The notes: generated from the letters alone by a model not told the origin. Numbered from the stretch's first letter, positions 29,508 through 38,063 are shown. The stretch: 64,000 nt of DNA from Bacillus rhizoplanae (GCF_917563915.1 NZ_CAKJTI010000002.1:124001-188000); one strand, 5' to 3'. Made by a program: numbers and translations.

Positions 29508-30307
29508 AAAAACGTTCTTTGTACTTTCTCCCAGAACGAATTATTTTTCAGTTTCACTGTTTTAATTTGTTTATCGCTTAAACGAACAACTGCTTTTTCG
29601 ACTTGTTTAATACTTAATGCTTCGTTATCCATGCCCATGACAGGATAGTCGTTGCCACTTGGAGCTAATTTTAGTGTTAATGTACGATTATTGTTTAAGA
29701 TAAATGGGGAACCAAGTGTACGGTACGTATTGTTATTTAAAGAAGCGAGTTCACTCACCTGGAAACATGGAATTAATGTATCCACAACAGCTCCGCGTAG
29801 TGATTTATTATATGCTGTGCTCCCTGTTGGTGTAGAAACGACTAAGCCATCGCCTCTGAATGTTTCAAAGTATAAGTCATCAACGTACACATCTAGTACA
29901 AATGTTTTAATAACGCTAGAGCGCAGTGAAAATTCATTTAAGCAATAAAAAGATGTATCATGATCAACTGTTACTTGAATTGTTGGATATCTTCTTACTT
30001 CAATTTCATTTTTTGTGATTTCTTGAAGGGCGCTATCGACATGGTCAATGTGGAAGTCACAGTAAAAGGAAATATCATCTGTTGTCGAAACCCCTGCGTA
30101 TAAACAATCTTCACGAAATCCTGTTTTTCTGACAGCTTGCAAGAATGTACCGTCGTCGCCAACACTAACGATGGCATTTGCATGTTTTGGATGGTCTAAT
30201 ATTGTAAATCCATTTTCTTCTAAAATGTCGTATACTGGTTTCATTTTTTCGACAAGTGTTGCTTTATCATCACCGTAAAAGAAAAATAAATTGCGACGAT
30301 CTGCCAT
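29504..30307 (-). CDS. nadK2: NAD kinase 2
   Basis: A 267-residue NAD kinase of the second Bacillus type (YtdI). Phosphate-binding motif VSVGDDGTFLQAV (~47-59), GDGLVVSTPTGSTAYNKS (~155-172) and C-terminal MGMDNEALSIK. It makes NADP from NAD and ATP. ATG 30307 follows GGAGGGATACAAA. Its stop codon is formed by the TTTAT end of a bcr1 repeat, so the final residues may be altered. Confidence 0.95.
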   Translation of the reverse strand: MADRRNLFFFYGDDKATLVEKMKPVYDILEENGFTILDHPKHANAIVSVGDDGTFLQAVRKTGFREDCLYAGVSTTDDISFYCDFHIDHVDSALQEITKNEIEVRRYPTIQVTVDHDTSFYCLNEFSLRSSVIKTFVLDVYVDDLYFETFRGDGLVVSTPTGSTAYNKSLRGAVVDTLIPCFQVSELASLNNNTYRTLGSPFILNNNRTLTLKLAPSGNDYPVMGMDNEALSIKQVEKAVVRLSDKQIKTVKLKNNSFWEKVQRTFL

Positions 30308-30464
30308 TTTGTATCCCTCCATGCAGTAAATAATATGTTCGAATACTATATTTCGATAAAAAGTATTAAAAATCCTTCTATTTTTTAGAAAAATCTATAT
30401 TTTCAATTTCGTTTATTCTTTTCATATTGTGTCGATAATGGATACGAAATGAAAGGATGGTACG

Positions 30465-31094
30465 ATGAAGTGGCTTGCGATTGGAATTGGAATACTTATT
30501 TTGTTCGTCTTGCTTATTTTGTTATCGAAATTATCGCTGAAAATTAGTTTGTTATATACAGAAACAGAAAAACAATGTTTATTTCAAGTGAAAATATGGA
30601 TGATTCATTATACGTTTGATGTACTTGAGCGGATAGAGAAACAACAAAAGAAAACAGATCAAAAAATTGAAAAAGCAGAAGAAGAGGGCGGAACAGAAGA
30701 TAAGTTTGTAGCAATGCTTGACAGTATAGCCGAGGTTATAAAAAGGATGCAAGAAATCCATACTATGATGAAAGGCTTTCTTCAAAAAGTGAAAATCAAA
30801 AATTGGAGATGGCGTTCGCAAGTTGGAACAGGTGATGCAGCGAGCACTGGAGTTATAACAGGCTATGTATGGTCAGTAAAAGGAATGATTGTTGGCATTA
30901 CTGGAAATTATATGGACATTATCGGTGTACCTCAGCTTGAAGTTACTCCAATTTTTCAAGGGGAAACTGTGGCATCACATTGTGAATTAACAGCTTCATT
31001 TCGTATATACCGTGCAGTGAAAGCGGCAATTCGTATATTTGTATTTTTGAAACAACAAGGGGTTATTGCTACAGATAATGCTATGCAACAATGA
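30465..31094 (+). CDS. ytfI: YtfI-like DUF2953 protein
   Basis: A 209-residue protein with an N-terminal membrane helix (residues ~4-25), a charged coiled region (~60-80) and a conserved C-terminal DUF2953 part (WRWRSQVGTGDAASTGVITGYVW). Overlaps ytfJ's longer frame and lies 16 bp ahead of its start, so the pair forms an operon linked to sporulation. Precise role unknown. ATG 30465 follows AAAGGATGGTACG. Confidence 0.88.
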   Translation: MKWLAIGIGILILFVLLILLSKLSLKISLLYTETEKQCLFQVKIWMIHYTFDVLERIEKQQKKTDQKIEKAEEEGGTEDKFVAMLDSIAEVIKRMQEIHTMMKGFLQKVKIKNWRWRSQVGTGDAASTGVITGYVWSVKGMIVGITGNYMDIIGVPQLEVTPIFQGETVASHCELTASFRIYRAVKAAIRIFVFLKQQGVIATDNAMQQ

Positions 31095-31110
31095 ACATAG
31101 GGGGGATTAT

Positions 31111-31506
31111 GTGGAACATCCAATTCAAGGATTGATGACAACAGCGATGCAACATTTAAATCATATGATTGATGTAAGCACAATCGTCGGTGATCCAATT
31201 CAATCGCCAGATGGAAGTGTCATCTTACCGGTTTCTAAAGTAAGTTTTGGCTTTGCGGCAGGCGGGAGTGAATTTGGTAAACTTGAAAACAATAATCGTC
31301 ATCCATTTGGCGGTGGTAGTGGGGGCGGCGTTTCCATTAATCCAATTGCTTTTCTCGTTGTAAATAGTGAAGGTGTGAAAGTGCTTCACTTAGATAAACA
31401 GACACATATACTTGATAAAATAATGGAATTAGCACCGCAAGCAGTCGATAAAGTGAAAGAAATGATGAACACACAAAAAGGTGAACAGCCGGAGTATGAA
31501 ATATAG
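31111..31506 (+). CDS. ytfJ: YtfJ / GerW-family sporulation protein
   Basis: A 131-residue GerW-family protein with the signature PVSKVSFGFAAGGSEFG and a glycine-rich turn (GGGSGGGVSINPIAFLVV). The family is expressed in the forespore and affects germination. GTG 31111 is chosen for the TAGGGGGGATTAT site upstream; the longer frame from 31066 runs through ytfI. Confidence 0.92.
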   Translation: MEHPIQGLMTTAMQHLNHMIDVSTIVGDPIQSPDGSVILPVSKVSFGFAAGGSEFGKLENNNRHPFGGGSGGGVSINPIAFLVVNSEGVKVLHLDKQTHILDKIMELAPQAVDKVKEMMNTQKGEQPEYEI

Positions 31507-31510
31507 AATG

Positions 31511-31543
31511 AAGAAGCTAATCAATTGATTAGCTTCTTTTTTT
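31511..31543 (+). terminator. ytfI-ytfJ terminator
   Basis: AAGAAGCTAATCAA pairs with TTGATTAGCTTCTT, then T's. Confidence 0.9.
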
Positions 31544-31634
31544 ATTAAATAGAGCGATTCATTTGCATTCTGTTTGCTGAACATCTATCATTTACACTGT
31601 ACATATTTTGTTATAGAAAAGGGAGGATTTTCAA

Positions 31635-32135
31635 ATGGCAAACGTAACGTTTAAAGGAAACCCAATCACTTTAGTTGGAACAGAAGTTAAAGTAGGCGAC
31701 CAAGCGCCTAACTTTCAAGTATTAGCAAATGACCTATCTCCAGTAACTTTAGAAACATACAAAGGTGCAGTGAAATTAATTAGTGTTGTACCATCTATCG
31801 ATACAGGTGTATGTGATGCGCAAACTCGTCGTTTTAACGAAGATGCAGCTGGTATTGAAAATGCAAAAGTATTAACAATTAGCGTTGATTTACCATTCGC
31901 TCAAAAACGCTGGTGTGCAGCTAACGGTTTAGAAAATGTTGTAACGCTTTCTGATCACCGTGACCTTTCTTTTGGCAAAGCATACGGTGTTGTAATGAAA
32001 GAACTTCGTTTACTTGCACGTGCAGTATTCGTAGTAGATAGCAACGACAAAGTTGTTTACGTAGAATATGTAAGCGAAGGTACAAGCCATCCAAATTACG
32101 AAGCAGCATTAGAAGCAGCAAAAGCTGCAAAGTAA
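31635..32135 (+). CDS. tpx: Thiol peroxidase Tpx
   Basis: A 166-residue atypical 2-Cys peroxiredoxin. Peroxidatic Cys in [14 protein letters not shown] (~60) and resolving Cys in KRWCAANG (~95). It reduces peroxides using thioredoxin. ATG 31635 follows AGGGAGGATTTTCAA. Single-gene unit between ytfJ and ytxK, as in B. subtilis. Confidence 0.97.
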   Translation: MANVTFKGNPITLVGTEVKVGDQAPNFQVLANDLSPVTLETYKGAVKLISVVPSIDTGVCDAQTRRFNEDAAGIENAKVLTISVDLPFAQKRWCAANGLENVVTLSDHRDLSFGKAYGVVMKELRLLARAVFVVDSNDKVVYVEYVSEGTSHPNYEAALEAAKAAK

Positions 32136-32145
32136 TGTGAAGAGC

Positions 32146-32182
32146 AAAAAGCGACCTCTTATGAAAAGAGGTCGCTTTTTCT
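32146..32182 (+). terminator. tpx terminator
   Basis: AAAAAGCGACCTCTT pairs with AAGAGGTCGCTTTTT. Confidence 0.92.
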
Positions 32183-32249
32183 TTTGGAAAGAATTTAGAG
32201 TGTGGTATGATATAAGTTATGTGTATTTTAGTTTTAAGGAGGAATTTTC

Positions 32250-33236
32250 GTGAGTTCAACAGTAGAAACATTATTTTCTATCTTTGATTCTTCTGCCGTA
32301 ATTTTACGTAAAGAATTAGACATAACCTATTTAGAAGCGCTTGTAGAAACAGGCGATAATTTATTTGAAGGAACAATTTTACAAGAAGGATTAGAACAAC
32401 CAACAATTGAACGACTAGAGCGTGAATATAGCAAGTTTAATGAAGAAAACTATAAAGGCGAAGAAATTCGCAAAGCGTTTCAACTTGCCATCTTAAAAGG
32501 AATGAAAGAAGGCGTACAAGCAAATCATGAAATGACACCAGATGCAGTTGGTATGTTTATGAGTTATTTATTCCAGAAATTTATGAAGGATCAAAAGGAA
32601 ATGACTGTTTTAGATCCTGCAATTGGAACGGGAAATTTATTGATGACAATCTTTAACGGTTGCCCAGAAGGTACAAATATGAGCGGATTTGGGGTAGATG
32701 TGGATGATTTGCTTGTTAAGCTTGCTTTAGTCAATGCAAATTTACAAAAACAAGCAGTTGAGTTTTTCAATCAGGATGGATTAGCTCCTCTTTACATTGA
32801 TCCAGTTGATGCAGTTGTGTGTGATTTACCAGTCGGCTATTATCCAAACGAAATTGGTGCAAGTGAATATACTTTAAAAGCAGATGAAGGCATGTCTTAT
32901 GCGCATCATCTTTTTATTGAACAAAGTGTAAAACATACGAAAGAAGGCGGCTATTTATTTTTCTTAGTGCCAAACTTCATTTTCGAAAGTGATCAAGCGC
33001 CAAAGCTTCATGCATTTATTAAAGAAACATGTTTTGTGCAAGGTCTACTGCAGCTACCTGTTTCCATGTTTAAAAATGAAAAAAATGCAAAAAGTATATT
33101 TGTTCTCCAAAAGAAAGGGCAAGATACAAAAATGCCAAAACAAGCGTTATTAGTAGAATTGCCAAAATTCTCAAATATGAAAGCGATGGAGAATATTATG
33201 AATCAAATTAATGGTTGGTTTGCTGAACAAAAGTAA
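32250..33236 (+). CDS. ytxK: YtxK, N6-adenine-methylase-like protein
   Basis: A 328-residue class I methyltransferase fold related to N6-adenine DNA methylases: SAM motif VLDPAIGTGNLLM (~115-127). Where such enzymes have NPPY this one has DLPVGYYP, as in B. subtilis YtxK, so DNA methylation activity is doubtful. No specificity domain or restriction gene is nearby. GTG 32250 follows AAGGAGGAATTTTC. Located upstream of ackA in Bacillus. Confidence 0.9.
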   Translation: MSSTVETLFSIFDSSAVILRKELDITYLEALVETGDNLFEGTILQEGLEQPTIERLEREYSKFNEENYKGEEIRKAFQLAILKGMKEGVQANHEMTPDAVGMFMSYLFQKFMKDQKEMTVLDPAIGTGNLLMTIFNGCPEGTNMSGFGVDVDDLLVKLALVNANLQKQAVEFFNQDGLAPLYIDPVDAVVCDLPVGYYPNEIGASEYTLKADEGMSYAHHLFIEQSVKHTKEGGYLFFLVPNFIFESDQAPKLHAFIKETCFVQGLLQLPVSMFKNEKNAKSIFVLQKKGQDTKMPKQALLVELPKFSNMKAMENIMNQINGWFAEQK

Positions 33237-33426
33237 ACAGTGTTTATATGTAACAGGTATATACTAATATATAGTACAGTTTTATATTGTTTACAAAATT
33301 CAGTAATATATATAAGAGTCGAAATGAAAAAATGTTAAATCTGTAATATAAAAAAATTCTTTGTGTTACAATTTTTTCACTTGAAATATATGTCGTACGA
33401 TGTTTAAATTAAAATCGTGAGTATAA

Positions 33427-33472
33427 AACTTCTGTCAGTAAAATATTTATATTAGCTGATGGCTAGTTGAAG
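33427..33472 (-). repeat. Possible bcr1 remnant in ackA leader
   Basis: AAAACTTCTGTCAGT ... AGCTGATGGCTAGTTGAAG resembles one end of bcr1 with its CTAGTTGAACC segment; very degenerate. Confidence 0.4.
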
Positions 33473-33489
33473 ACATAAAATTGAGCGGT

Positions 33490-33508
33490 TTGTGGAAAGA
33501 TTCCACAA
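33490..33508. promoter_or_regulatory. Palindrome in ackA leader
   Basis: TTGTGGAA AGA TTCCACAA, perfect 8-bp arms, 32 bp before the ackA start. It could be an operator or an mRNA hairpin. The rest of the 300-bp gap is AT-rich with no ORF. Confidence 0.5.
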
Positions 33509-33540
33509 GGCTAACAAGAGAAAAAGGGGCGAAAGACTAG

Positions 33541-34734
33541 ATGTCAAAAATCATCGCGATTAATGCAGGAAGCTCTTCCTTGAAATTCCAATTATTTGAA
33601 ATGCCAAGTGAAACAGTATTAACAAAAGGTTTAGTAGAACGTATCGGTTTAGAAGATAGTATATTTACAATTACTGTAAACGGCGAGAAACAAACAGAAG
33701 TAACAAATATCGCAGACCATGGAGTTGCGGTTAATATGCTTTTAAACAAATTAACTGAAACTGGCATTATTAAATCTCTTGATGAGATTAGCGGTATTGG
33801 TCACCGTGTTGTACACGGCGGTGAAAAATTCGCAGATTCTGCTCTAATTGACGATCAAGTATTAGCAGAAATCGACGCTTTAAGTGAGTTAGCGCCACTT
33901 CATAACCCAGCACACGTTGTTGGTATTAAAGCGTTCCAAGAAGTTCTTCCGAACGTACCTTCAGTAGCAGTGTTCGATACAGCATTCCATCAAACAATGC
34001 CGGAAGAATCTTTCTTATACAGCTTACCTTACGAATACTATGAGAAATACGGCATCCGTAAATACGGTTTCCACGGTACTTCTCACAAGTACGTAACAGA
34101 GCGCGCAGCTGAATTATTAGGCCGTCCACTTGAAAGCTTACGTTTACTTTCTTGTCACTTAGGTAACGGTGCAAGTATCGCAGCTGTTGAAGGCGGAAAA
34201 TCAATTGATACGTCTATGGGCTTCACTCCACTTGCTGGTGTAACAATGGGTACACGTTCTGGTAACCTTGATCCTGCGTTAATTCCATATATTATGAAGA
34301 AAACAGGACAAACTGTAGATGAAGTTCTTAACGTATTAAACAAGAAAAGTGGTATGTTAGGTCTTTCTGGATTCTCAAGTGACTTACGTGATATTGAACA
34401 AGCTGAAGAAGAAGGAAATCACCGTGCAGAAGTAGCACTAGAGATATTTATAGGCCGCATTCATAAATATATCGGTTCTTATGCAGCTCGTATGAAAGGT
34501 GTAGACGCAATCATCTTTACAGCTGGTATTGGTGAGAACAGTGCATTAATTCGTGAGCGTGTATTAGAAGGCCTTGAGTTCATGGGTGTATACTTTGATG
34601 CGAAACGCAACAATTTCCGCGGTGAAGAAGCATTCATTAGCTTCCCGCACTCTCCAGTAAAAGTAATCGTAATTCCAACAGACGAAGAAGTTATGATTGC
34701 TCGTGATGTAGTACGTCTTGGAAATATTGGTTAA
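33541..34734 (+). CDS. ackA: Acetate kinase
   Basis: A 397-residue ASKHA-fold kinase: [15 protein letters not shown] at the start, catalytic region [22 protein letters not shown] and [14 protein letters not shown]. It interconverts acetyl phosphate and acetate, overflow partner to acsA. ATG 33541 follows AAAAAGGGGCGAAAGACTAG. Followed by a terminator. Confidence 0.98.
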   Translation: MSKIIAINAGSSSLKFQLFEMPSETVLTKGLVERIGLEDSIFTITVNGEKQTEVTNIADHGVAVNMLLNKLTETGIIKSLDEISGIGHRVVHGGEKFADSALIDDQVLAEIDALSELAPLHNPAHVVGIKAFQEVLPNVPSVAVFDTAFHQTMPEESFLYSLPYEYYEKYGIRKYGFHGTSHKYVTERAAELLGRPLESLRLLSCHLGNGASIAAVEGGKSIDTSMGFTPLAGVTMGTRSGNLDPALIPYIMKKTGQTVDEVLNVLNKKSGMLGLSGFSSDLRDIEQAEEEGNHRAEVALEIFIGRIHKYIGSYAARMKGVDAIIFTAGIGENSALIRERVLEGLEFMGVYFDAKRNNFRGEEAFISFPHSPVKVIVIPTDEEVMIARDVVRLGNIG

Positions 34735-34742
34735 TATATGAT

Positions 34743-34773
34743 AAAAAAGACGGGATGATTCCCGTCTTTTTTT
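34743..34773 (+). terminator. ackA terminator
   Basis: AAAAAAGACGGG pairs with CCCGTCTTTTTTT; usable from both sides. Confidence 0.92.
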
Positions 34774-34776
34774 GTA

Positions 34777-35208
34777 TTATTTTTTTGAAAGTAGTTCGGT
34801 TAATCCGTTTGGGTATAATGTTTTTTCTCCTTGCAAAAATGTTTCAATGGGAACACATACACCGTAGGAGATGTTCTGTCCTTCTGTTATTGTGAATCGA
34901 TCCTTTTGATAAAGTTCTTTTTTTGAAAAGCAGACAGAATACAATTGGATTAGTTCATGTCCAATTGTATTTTCTATTTGAAAGATATTTTCTAAACAGC
35001 CCAAATATGCAACGATTTCCACATCGACGCCAAGTTCTTCTTCGAATTCTCGGATAACAGTTTGCGTTGCATACTCTCCAAGTTCCATACTTCCGCCAAG
35101 TGGTCTATAATAATAGCCCTCACCACTTTCATGTTTTCCTTTATATTCTTCAACAAGGATACAATGATTGTGTTCAATAATACCTAAGGCTTTTGCACGT
35201 GGATACAT
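34777..35208 (-). CDS. NUDIX hydrolase
   Basis: A 143-residue NUDIX protein; the box spans GSMELGEYATQTVIREFEEELGV (Gly-x5-Glu-x7-Arg-Glu-x2-Glu-Glu-x-Gly pattern, residues ~40-62). It hydrolyses a nucleoside diphosphate linked to some group X; substrate unknown. ATG 35208 follows GGGAGGAATGCT. A bcr1 copy sits just upstream. Confidence 0.88.
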   Translation of the reverse strand: MYPRAKALGIIEHNHCILVEEYKGKHESGEGYYYRPLGGSMELGEYATQTVIREFEEELGVDVEIVAYLGCLENIFQIENTIGHELIQLYSVCFSKKELYQKDRFTITEGQNISYGVCVPIETFLQGEKTLYPNGLTELLSKK

Positions 35209-35224
35209 AGCATTCCTCCCATTT

Positions 35225-35381
35225 TTTATCCCGCATTAACGGGCAGTAAGACCCCCACCTCAACATTCTGAGAAAAGCGAAGAAGATAGGTGGGGGATAA
35301 CTGCCTGTAAAAGCCCGATTGGTTCAACTAACCATCAGTGGGGAATGAAGAAAGCCCCCACTGATAGAAGTTTCACTTTAT
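35225..35381 (+). repeat. bcr1 repeat (full length)
   Basis: TTTATCCCGCATTAACGGGC ... GTTTCACTTTAT, 157 bp. Confidence 0.92.
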
Positions 35382-35486
35382 TATGACGCATTTAAAGTTA
35401 ACATGTTTTTCAGAAAAAAACAGGCGTTCTTTCTCTTCTAGCAAATATGTTACAATGTAGAAAAAATAATCCAAGGGGTTGTTTGT

Positions 35487-36317
35487 ATGCTGTCAAAGCG
35501 AGAAGAACGAATTTTATATGATATGAAAAGCTGGGAGCAGCAATTAGTGCAACAAGAATCAACGGATTTCCAGAGAATGTTTGATAAGTGGTTGAACGGC
35601 ACATTTTCTAAGTTACCAGAAAAAAAACGAAATGAATTTTTTTCGAAAGCAGATGGATGGCTCTTTCATCTTCATGCATTTATTCAAAGTTCGCAATCAC
35701 AGCTCGATGCACGTGGACGTATTTTAGGCACGGCACGTTTATTTGATGATTCCATTGAACATATTGAAGAAATGAAAACATTATCGATTGATCAATTAAC
35801 ATACATAGCAGAACAGCAAACAGCTCGTCATCGTTTATATTCTTTCGTGCAAGGAGGAGTAACAGGAATTGGTGGCTTTTTATTATTAAGTGCAGACTTA
35901 CCAGTAATGGTTGCCTTAAATGTGAAAGCAGTGCAGCTAATCGCCACATCATTTGGTCATGATGTGAATAAACCGTATGAAATGATGCTAGCGTTAAAAG
36001 TATTCCATGCAGCCATATTGCCAACGCATTTGCAGCAGTATGCTTGGTACAACTTACTGCAAGAGTTAGAACAAGAAGAAGCGGCTCCATTCTTCTATGA
36101 GGGAGAAGAGGAAGTGTTGAACCCAGCATCTGTACAGGTGCTATTAAAACAAATCATGAAAACGTTCGTTATTTATTCACTGCGTCGTAAGTTGTTTCAA
36201 GGTGTACCGGTACTTGGGATTGCGGTAGGATCAACGATGAATTACCGTTTAACACGGAGCATAACAGAATTTGCAAATCGATTTTATCAAATGCGTTATT
36301 TACGCCAAAAAATATAA
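35487..36317 (+). CDS. EcsC family protein
   Basis: A 276-residue EcsC-family protein, with the family's Gly-rich hydrophobic core (QGGVTGIGGFLLLSADLP, ~120-138) followed by VMVALNVKAVQLIATSFGHD. EcsC proteins are linked to membrane processes; the molecular role is unknown. No ABC genes (ecsAB) are adjacent. ATG 35487 follows AAGGGGTTGTTTGT. Ends in a terminator shared with the converging YitT gene. Confidence 0.85.
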   Translation: MLSKREERILYDMKSWEQQLVQQESTDFQRMFDKWLNGTFSKLPEKKRNEFFSKADGWLFHLHAFIQSSQSQLDARGRILGTARLFDDSIEHIEEMKTLSIDQLTYIAEQQTARHRLYSFVQGGVTGIGGFLLLSADLPVMVALNVKAVQLIATSFGHDVNKPYEMMLALKVFHAAILPTHLQQYAWYNLLQELEQEEAAPFFYEGEEEVLNPASVQVLLKQIMKTFVIYSLRRKLFQGVPVLGIAVGSTMNYRLTRSITEFANRFYQMRYLRQKI

Positions 36318-36347
36318 AAAGCGAAAGGCAGCCGCCTTTCGCTTTTT
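36316..36347. terminator. Bidirectional terminator, ecsC-like / yitT-like
   Basis: AAAAAGCGAAAGGC pairs with GCCTTTCGCTTTTT, between converging genes. Confidence 0.92.
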
Positions 36348-36996
36348 AGTTTGTTGCATGTTGTTTTGATAATGGAATTGCCACTGGTTTCTTTTCCTTT
36401 GCTGGATAGTAGATTAAATCTAGTACTTTCGCCTGCACGGCAAGGGAAAGAATCGTAAAGGCAATTTCAGTCCATGTTAAATAATATAATGAAAGTGCAA
36501 TGACAATTGCGTCAAAAACGAAGAAAATTTGCCCAATTGTAAAGCGTGATTTTTTGCTTAATACAATAGTTAAAATGTCGTCTCCGCCTGTTGCACCACC
36601 GAATCGTAAAATAAAACCAAGTCCAATCCCAGCTAATGCACCGCCCACTACTGCAGCTACAAATAAGTGATTCGATAAATCCACCGTGAACGGAGAATAG
36701 TTTTCCATTAAAGAATAAAATACTCCGAATGAAACGGAACCAACAAATGAATAACCGACCATTTTTTTACCTAAAAATGTAGCACATAGTAAAATGACAG
36801 GAATATCCATTAAAACAGTTGAAATTGACGGTGAAATGTCAAAAAAGTTTTGTAAAAACAGTGCGATTCCTACAAAGCCACCTTCTGTTAAGTGATTTTG
36901 AAACTGAATGTGGTATAGGGCGACAGCTAAAATAAATGAACCAAGTAAAACCATAAAAATTTCTTTAATAATTTGTCGACTTTGGATGTTCTCCAT
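36346..36996 (-). CDS. YitT-family membrane protein
   Basis: A 216-residue membrane protein of the YitT/YczE (DUF161) family with five to six helices and the signature RFGGATGGDDILTIVLSKKS. The usual C-terminal cytoplasmic DUF2179 domain is absent. Function unknown, possibly transport. ATG 36996 has AGAGAAGGAATAACG upstream, one base after the last leader hairpin. Its ~450-nt leader contains three tiny ORFs and reiterated hairpins, so expression is probably attenuated. Confidence 0.85.
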   Translation of the reverse strand: MENIQSRQIIKEIFMVLLGSFILAVALYHIQFQNHLTEGGFVGIALFLQNFFDISPSISTVLMDIPVILLCATFLGKKMVGYSFVGSVSFGVFYSLMENYSPFTVDLSNHLFVAAVVGGALAGIGLGFILRFGGATGGDDILTIVLSKKSRFTIGQIFFVFDAIVIALSLYYLTWTEIAFTILSLAVQAKVLDLIYYPAKEKKPVAIPLSKQHATN

Positions 36997-37012
36997 CGTT
37001 ATTCCTTCTCTC

Positions 37013-37088
37013 CGTAGTTAGTAGTTTTTTGTTTTTTCATAAACTAACTACGCCTACATAGCAGCAGTTAGTTTACATACGTCTAACT
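37013..37088 (-). promoter_or_regulatory. Leader hairpins next to yitT-like ribosome site
   Basis: Perfect 10-bp arms CGTAGTTAGT (37013-37022) and ACTAACTACG (37043-37052), and a second pair AGTTAG/CTAACT (37066-37088). The arm sequences recur, so alternative pairings are possible. The first hairpin touches the ribosome site of the YitT gene. Confidence 0.75.
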
Positions 37089-37091
37089 ACG

Positions 37092-37133
37092 CTATATATC
37101 ACTGAAGAAATAACGAATAATCCTCTCGTCCAT
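37092..37133 (-). CDS. Leader uORF3, 13-residue peptide MDERIIRYFFSDI
   Basis: ATG 37133 follows AGTAGGGAGAATTG, a good ribosome site. The stop TAG is followed immediately by CG and a hairpin arm, as in the two other uORFs of this leader. The peptide is acidic/aromatic and differs from uORF1/2. Confidence 0.55.
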   Translation of the reverse strand: MDERIIRYFFSDI

Positions 37134-37150
37134 CAATTCTCCCTACTTTC

Positions 37151-37263
37151 GTTTTAGTTTAGGTCTGAAACAGACTAAACAAAACTTAGAGTAGGATTTT
37201 CATTTAGCAATCCTGCTCTCTTCAATGTTTTGTTTAGCGAGTATGAAACAACCTAAACAAAAC
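37151..37263 (-). promoter_or_regulatory. Leader hairpin cluster with interchangeable arms
   Basis: Three hairpins: 37151-37185 (arms GTTTTAGTTTAG and CTAAACAAAAC), 37188-37219 (AGAGTAGGATT/AATCCTGCTCT) and 37227-37263 (GTTTTGTTTAG/CTAAACAAAAC, 11 bp perfect). The outer two share arm sequences, so the RNA can re-pair into a longer structure. Confidence 0.7.
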
Positions 37264-37264
37264 G

Positions 37265-37315
37265 CTACGTGTAAGAAGAGTCTTTTCGTTGCCAAATTAT
37301 CCTTCGGGCAATCAT
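37265..37315 (-). CDS. Leader uORF2, 16-residue peptide MIARRIIWQRKDSSYT
   Basis: ATG 37315 follows AGTGGGGAAATT. Ten of 16 residues plus similar ones are shared with uORF1, and the stop TAG-CGT abuts the 37227-37263 hairpin. Conservation at protein level between two tandem copies suggests translation matters. Confidence 0.65.
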   Translation of the reverse strand: MIARRIIWQRKDSSYT

Positions 37316-37329
37316 AATTTCCCCACTCT

Positions 37330-37373
37330 CGTATTTTTTTTCGCTAGACAAAGTATCTAAGCAAAAAAATACG
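37330..37373 (-). promoter_or_regulatory. Leader hairpin after uORF1
   Basis: CGTATTTTTTTTCGC pairs with GCAAAAAAATACG (minus-strand transcript: GC then A/T-rich arms). It follows the uORF1 stop codon with no gap. Confidence 0.7.
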
Positions 37374-37424
37374 CTACGTGTAAGATTCGTCTTTTCGATG
37401 CCACATGCTCCTTCGAGCGATCAT
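37374..37424 (-). CDS. Leader uORF1, 16-residue peptide MIARRSMWHRKDESYT
   Basis: ATG 37424 follows AAAGGATTTAGATATC. The peptide is basic with Arg-Arg, Trp and a His/Arg/Lys run, and is closely similar to uORF2. Its TAG stop directly abuts the next hairpin. Confidence 0.65.
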   Translation of the reverse strand: MIARRSMWHRKDESYT

Positions 37425-37459
37425 GATATCTAAATCCTTTCTATAAAAGATTATATTCC

Positions 37460-37468
37460 ATTATATCA
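37460..37468 (-). promoter_or_regulatory. Extended -10 promoter of the yitT-like leader
   Basis: TGATATAAT on the minus strand is a consensus extended -10 (TGnTATAAT); no clear -35. Transcription from here gives a leader of ~450 nt covering all three uORFs. Confidence 0.5.
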
Positions 37469-37701
37469 TACTTTTTTAAAATGTATGTTCTTGGAAGTCG
37501 ACAATGGGCAGCGAAAAACCTACATACTTCGTAAATATGGAAGCTTTAGGTGAAATTCGTGTAAATTTTGCTGAAAAATGGTGCAATAAAAAAACATTTG
37601 CCGTCGAAAGATTTTCCGTATGAAAAATTAAATTTTGTTCATTTTTCTTTAAAACTTACTTTAATTAATTACAAAATGTTTATTTTAAACAAAATATTTT
37701 G

Positions 37702-37717
37702 TATTATTCGAATAATA
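37702..37717. promoter_or_regulatory. Perfect 16-bp palindrome before Spo0E-like gene
   Basis: TATTATTCGAATAATA, 28 bp before the start codon. It could be an operator or a stem close to the ribosome site. Confidence 0.4.
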
Positions 37718-37744
37718 TTATCTATAGTGACTGGAGAGATTTGT

Positions 37745-37963
37745 ATGAAAACGATAGATATACAAGAAAGGATGGAGGAAAAAAGGAAGGAACTAATTGA
37801 ACTTGTAAGAGATTATGGTTTTTATCATGATAGAGTAATTGTATGTAGTCAAGAATTAGATAGTTTAGTATATCTTTTGATGGAAAGTACTATATACACA
37901 GAGAAAGCGTCTCATATGTCCGAAAAGAAAAATACGATTACCACTGCATGTTTAACGGAATAG
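37745..37963 (+). CDS. Spo0E-like aspartyl-phosphate phosphatase
   Basis: A 72-residue Spo0E-family protein with the signature SQELDSLV (family: SQELDxLI) near residue 40 and two predicted helices. Such proteins dephosphorylate Spo0A~P and delay sporulation. ATG 37745 follows CTGGAGAGATTTGT; the longer frame upstream is AT-rich leader. The Ser/Thr-rich tail (TYTEKASHMSEKKN) is variable in the family. Confidence 0.82.
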   Translation: MKTIDIQERMEEKRKELIELVRDYGFYHDRVIVCSQELDSLVYLLMESTIYTEKASHMSEKKNTITTACLTE

Positions 37964-38063
37964 ACAAGGCTATACTTTCTATTATTATAATATAGATATA
38001 TTTTAACTAGTTTCGCGTTGTAACTTACCGTATTTGAACAAGTCGACAACGATATTGTTTATC

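Noticed and set aside
32250-33236. Restriction-modification methylase
   Set aside because: No restriction or specificity gene is adjacent, NPPY is replaced by DLPVGYY, and the gene is a fixed member of the tpx-ytxK-ackA order.
37497-37504. Spo0A box near the Spo0E-like gene (TTGTCGAC, minus strand)
   Set aside because: Seven of eight positions match, but single near-matches are common in AT-rich DNA and it is ~240 bp from the gene.
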